From positions 1 through 15,304 of the forward strand of contig CALJIH010000205.1 in assembly GCA_937974135.1 (NCBI GenBank): DNA of 15,304 nt. Reading direction: 5' to 3'. Shown piece after piece: positions 15,246 to 15,304 of this stretch. The position numbers and the translations under genes were made by a program. The notes beneath the pieces were generated by a model, which did not search any database, had not been told where the DNA came from, and saw nothing but the letters and a program-made list of their open reading frames with translations. Every line of letters starts with the position of its first letter. Positions within the stretch are counted from its first letter, which is position 1. Origin of the DNA: an uncultured Cocleimonas sp. (GTDB taxonomy: Bacteria > Pseudomonadota > Gammaproteobacteria > Thiotrichales > Thiotrichaceae).

Positions 15246-15278
15246 AAAAAGAGAGCCCTTGGGCTCTCTTTTTTTTTG
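15246..15278 (+). terminator. Rho-independent terminator of RNA candidate 2
   Basis: AAAAAGAGAGCCC (15246-15258) pairs with GGGCTCTC (15261-15268) and the following T-run, with a tight TT loop (or CTTG if one pair opens). The T-run extends to 15277. It is strong in the + direction and partly functional in the - direction because of the A-run. Confidence 0.9.
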
Positions 15279-15304
15279 CCTAATAGTGTTTAGTCAAAAC
15301 TATT

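Larger units (their letters stand above)
15112..15278 (+). ncRNA. Structured small RNA candidate 2 (tandem pair, downstream member)
   Basis: Same architecture as candidate 1 with different stem sequences. 5' hairpin: TATATGAAGAA (15118-15128) with TTCTTCGTATA (15137-15147), 11 pairs with one G-U, loop ACTCCCTT. Outer stem: GGTTTCAAT (15148-15156) with ATTGAGGCT (15210-15218), including G-U pairs. Inner stem: GGTCGTGG (15159-15166) with CCATGACC (15200-15207). GATA/TATC (15168-15171, 15189-15192). The unpaired TGATACACTTCTTT and TCTTCTCCC match candidate 1. Unlike candidate 1, no T-run follows the outer stem; an AT palindrome and a separate terminator follow, giving about 165 nt. The 5' end is estimated. 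Confidence 0.65.

Noticed and set aside
15282..15304. Imperfect inverted repeat AATAGTGTTT...AAACTATT at the window end
   Set aside because: Cut by or touching the window edge, AT-rich and bulged; not enough sequence to judge.

Overview
The window looks like chromosomal DNA of an AT-rich gammaproteobacterium. YcgL, a FimV-type LysM protein, the LptM lipoprotein next to lysA, YifB/ComM and a DUF1338 enzyme form a gammaproteobacterial set, and many short A/T-rich gaps and Lys/Asn-rich proteins point to low GC. The genus cannot be named from sequence alone. No integrase, insertion sequence, tRNA, rRNA or CRISPR array is visible.

Layout: (1) 10-4796, + strand: a chaperone-usher fimbrial cluster (chaperone, very large usher, pilin-like subunit), closed by a strong terminator. 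Any tip adhesin would lie upstream of the window. (2) 4898-5793, - strand: an unrecognised membrane protein whose stop codon overlaps the GTG start of ycgL. (3) 5794-6136: a gap with a doubtful 50-codon ORF and the first copy of a dispersed G-tract repeat. (4) 6137-7636: yifB/comM, with repeat copies on both sides. (5) 7850-10466, + strand: an FAD amine oxidase and a 2-oxoadipate dioxygenase/decarboxylase-like (DUF1338) enzyme, a plausible amino-acid catabolic pair. (6) 10469-14692, - strand: lptM, lysA (1-nt gap between them), then a FimV-like protein with three LysM modules. (7) 14693-15304: no convincing protein gene, but a fourth repeat copy and two tandem, structurally matching RNA elements.

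The most interesting part is 14931-15278. Two adjacent elements of about 105 and 165 nt can fold the same way: a 5' hairpin with a pyrimidine loop, then a long outer stem enclosing an inner stem and a small GAUA/UAUC helix. Their stems differ in sequence but keep pairing through several two-sided changes, while the unpaired segments (UGAUACACUUCUUU and UCUUCUCCC) stay almost identical. That is the signature of a conserved structured RNA, probably a pair of sibling small RNAs; I do not recognise the family. Other points of note are the four-copy repeat AAAAGTRGGGGGGTGTC, one copy of which encodes the C-terminus of the amine oxidase, and a periplasmic extension of about 280 residues on the usher carrying five degenerate short motifs.
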